15,370 nucleotides of DNA from Lachnospiraceae bacterium (lineage in GTDB: Bacteria > Bacillota > Clostridia > Lachnospirales > Lachnospiraceae). Each line of letters starts with the position of its first letter. Position 1 is the stretch's first letter. Below the pieces are notes generated by a model, which was not told the origin of the DNA, did not search any database, and saw only the letters and a list, made by a program, of their open reading frames with translations. Positions 14,690 through 15,370 of this stretch are shown one piece after another. Location: the NCBI GenBank assembly GCA_003542935.1, contig DPJQ01000156.1, positions 1 through 15,370 of the forward strand. Reading direction: 5' to 3'. The position numbers and the translations under genes were made by a program.

Positions 14690-14701
14690 ATATTCATTTA
14701 C
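14686..14701. repeat. Perfect inverted repeat before the SymE-like gene
   Basis: GTAAAT (14686-14691) and ATTTAC (14696-14701) flank ATTC. This 16-base A/T-rich palindrome lies 19 bases before the SymE-like start and just before its AAGGAGG site. It could be an operator or a translation-affecting hairpin; the position is the only support. Confidence 0.4.
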
Positions 14702-14720
14702 GGTTTAAGGAGGCACATCT

Positions 14721-14975
14721 ATGGCAATGAAAAAATTCAGAAATATGAAAGTCTATGAGCAGAGCGGATATCAGTATAAATCCACACCGGCCATTATGCT
14801 GAAAGGGCAATGGCTCCGTGAAGCTGGATTTGACTGCGGGACATCCATCACTGTTACTTGTGAGGAAGGGCGTCTGGTGATCGTTCCAAGAGAAGAAGCA
14901 AGCTATGTGGATGCTTTTGAGGAAAGCGGCAGGGAAACGGCGGATAAGGTCGCGGAAAAGAAAGGACGGTATTGA
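14721..14975 (+). CDS. SymE-like toxin-family protein
   Basis: An 84-residue protein resembling the SymE family: the segment GYQYKSTPAIMLKGQWLREAGFDCGTSITVTCEEGRLVIVP matches the SymE/SpoVT-AbrB-like core, with the conserved Lys-Gly-x-Trp-Leu and a terminal Val-Ile. E. coli SymE is an SOS-induced RNA-acting toxin restrained by the antisense RNA SymR; members in Firmicutes mobile elements are annotated similarly, but toxicity is seldom tested. The C-terminal 30 residues are charged (DAFEESGRETADKVAEKKGRY). AAGGAGG (14707-14713) lies seven bases before the ATG. Its stop overlaps the ParA start in TGATG, so the two are translationally coupled. That arrangement fits a regulator or maintenance gene of the element as well as a toxin. 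Confidence 0.75.
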   Translation: MAMKKFRNMKVYEQSGYQYKSTPAIMLKGQWLREAGFDCGTSITVTCEEGRLVIVPREEASYVDAFEESGRETADKVAEKKGRY

Positions 14976-15370
14976 TGATGGGAAAGATTTACGTTATCGG
15001 ATCACAGAAAGGCGGGGTGGGGAAAACCACCTCCACCCTGAACCTTGCATACGCACTGCGGAAACAGGGAAAGAAAGTGCTGGCTGTAGATTTTGACAGT
15101 CAGGCGAACCTGACGGCCTGTTATGGGATTGAAAATACAGGGGAACTGGAAAATACCATCGGTCATCTGATGATGGCAGCGATAGAGGATGAAAAAACTC
15201 CGTCCATGAAGAAGTGCATCCGGACAGAGGACGGCGTAGATTTTATTCCTTCTTCTATTTATCTGTCTGTGGCGGACGCAAAGCTGCGGCTGGAAATGGG
15301 AGCGGAAAAGATCCTGTCGGAGATACTGGATCCGCTCAGGGAGAAATATGATTATATTCTGATTGATACC
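14975..15370 (+). CDS. ParA/Soj-family ATPase (3' partial)
   Basis: The first 132 codons of a ParA-type partition ATPase, cut by the window end. It opens MMGKIYVIGSQ and has the deviant Walker A KGGVGKTT (residues 12-19) including the signature first Lys, then VDFDSQANLT (Walker A'), and the frame ends at YDYILIDT, the start of Walker B. These ATPases bind DNA non-specifically and move or segregate plasmids and integrated elements with a ParB partner. Two in-frame ATGs exist: 14975 overlaps the SymE-like stop, and 14978 follows at once. No internal stop was seen up to 15370. A SymE-ParA pair is common near the replication/partition end of Lachnospiraceae integrative elements of the Tn1549 type, so an element is inferred; ParB and the conjugation genes would lie beyond the window. 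Confidence 0.9.
   Translation, partial: MMGKIYVIGSQKGGVGKTTSTLNLAYALRKQGKKVLAVDFDSQANLTACYGIENTGELENTIGHLMMAAIEDEKTPSMKKCIRTEDGVDFIPSSIYLSVADAKLRLEMGAEKILSEILDPLREKYDYILIDT

Overview
This window looks like a chromosomal segment of a Gram-positive Clostridia member, most likely a Lachnospiraceae-type gut anaerobe. The reasons are strong AGGAGG ribosome binding sites, families typical of that group (DUF4364, DUF1836, a YerC-like TrpR relative), a PTS sugar transporter paired with a BglG-type antiterminator, and the start of a probable integrative element. The family assignment rests on protein recognition, not on a search.

Layout. 1-1480: the end of a catabolic-looking transcript with a URO-D/MtaA-type protein (5' end cut by the window) and a rhamnose mutarotase-like protein, closed by a hairpin terminator. 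1539-2855: rarA/mgsA, a replication-fork AAA+ ATPase. 2875-4636 (minus strand): a three-gene operon of YerC-like repressor, TIGR01212-type radical SAM protein and DUF4364 protein, joined by two 4-base ATGA overlaps and headed by a good promoter at 4693-4721. 4730-5347 (minus): a DUF1836 protein with its own promoter, divergent from 5644-6672, a secreted CapA-type metallophosphatase-fold protein.

6684-10126: a complete sugar-uptake circuit. It has a promoter, a ribonucleic antiterminator (RAT) hairpin overlapping a Rho-independent terminator, a PtsG-type EIICBA permease, a GlcT/LicT antiterminator downstream of the permease it should control, and a closing terminator. The antiterminator therefore lies in the transcript that it lets through. 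10151-12450: pcrA, a UvrD-family helicase, with a near-consensus promoter. 12518-12956: a small single-pass membrane protein with a very acidic tail, ending in a strong terminator. 12982-14460: rlmD, a 23S rRNA m5U methyltransferase with an unusual C-terminal extension of about 30 residues.

14461-15370: after the rlmD terminator there is a stretch dense in direct and inverted repeats, then a SymE-like gene overlapping a ParA-type ATPase that runs off the window. This is accessory DNA, best read as the left end of an integrative/conjugative element sitting at the 3' end of rlmD. No CRISPR array, rRNA, tRNA or transposase gene was seen. No gap between genes exceeds 300 bases.
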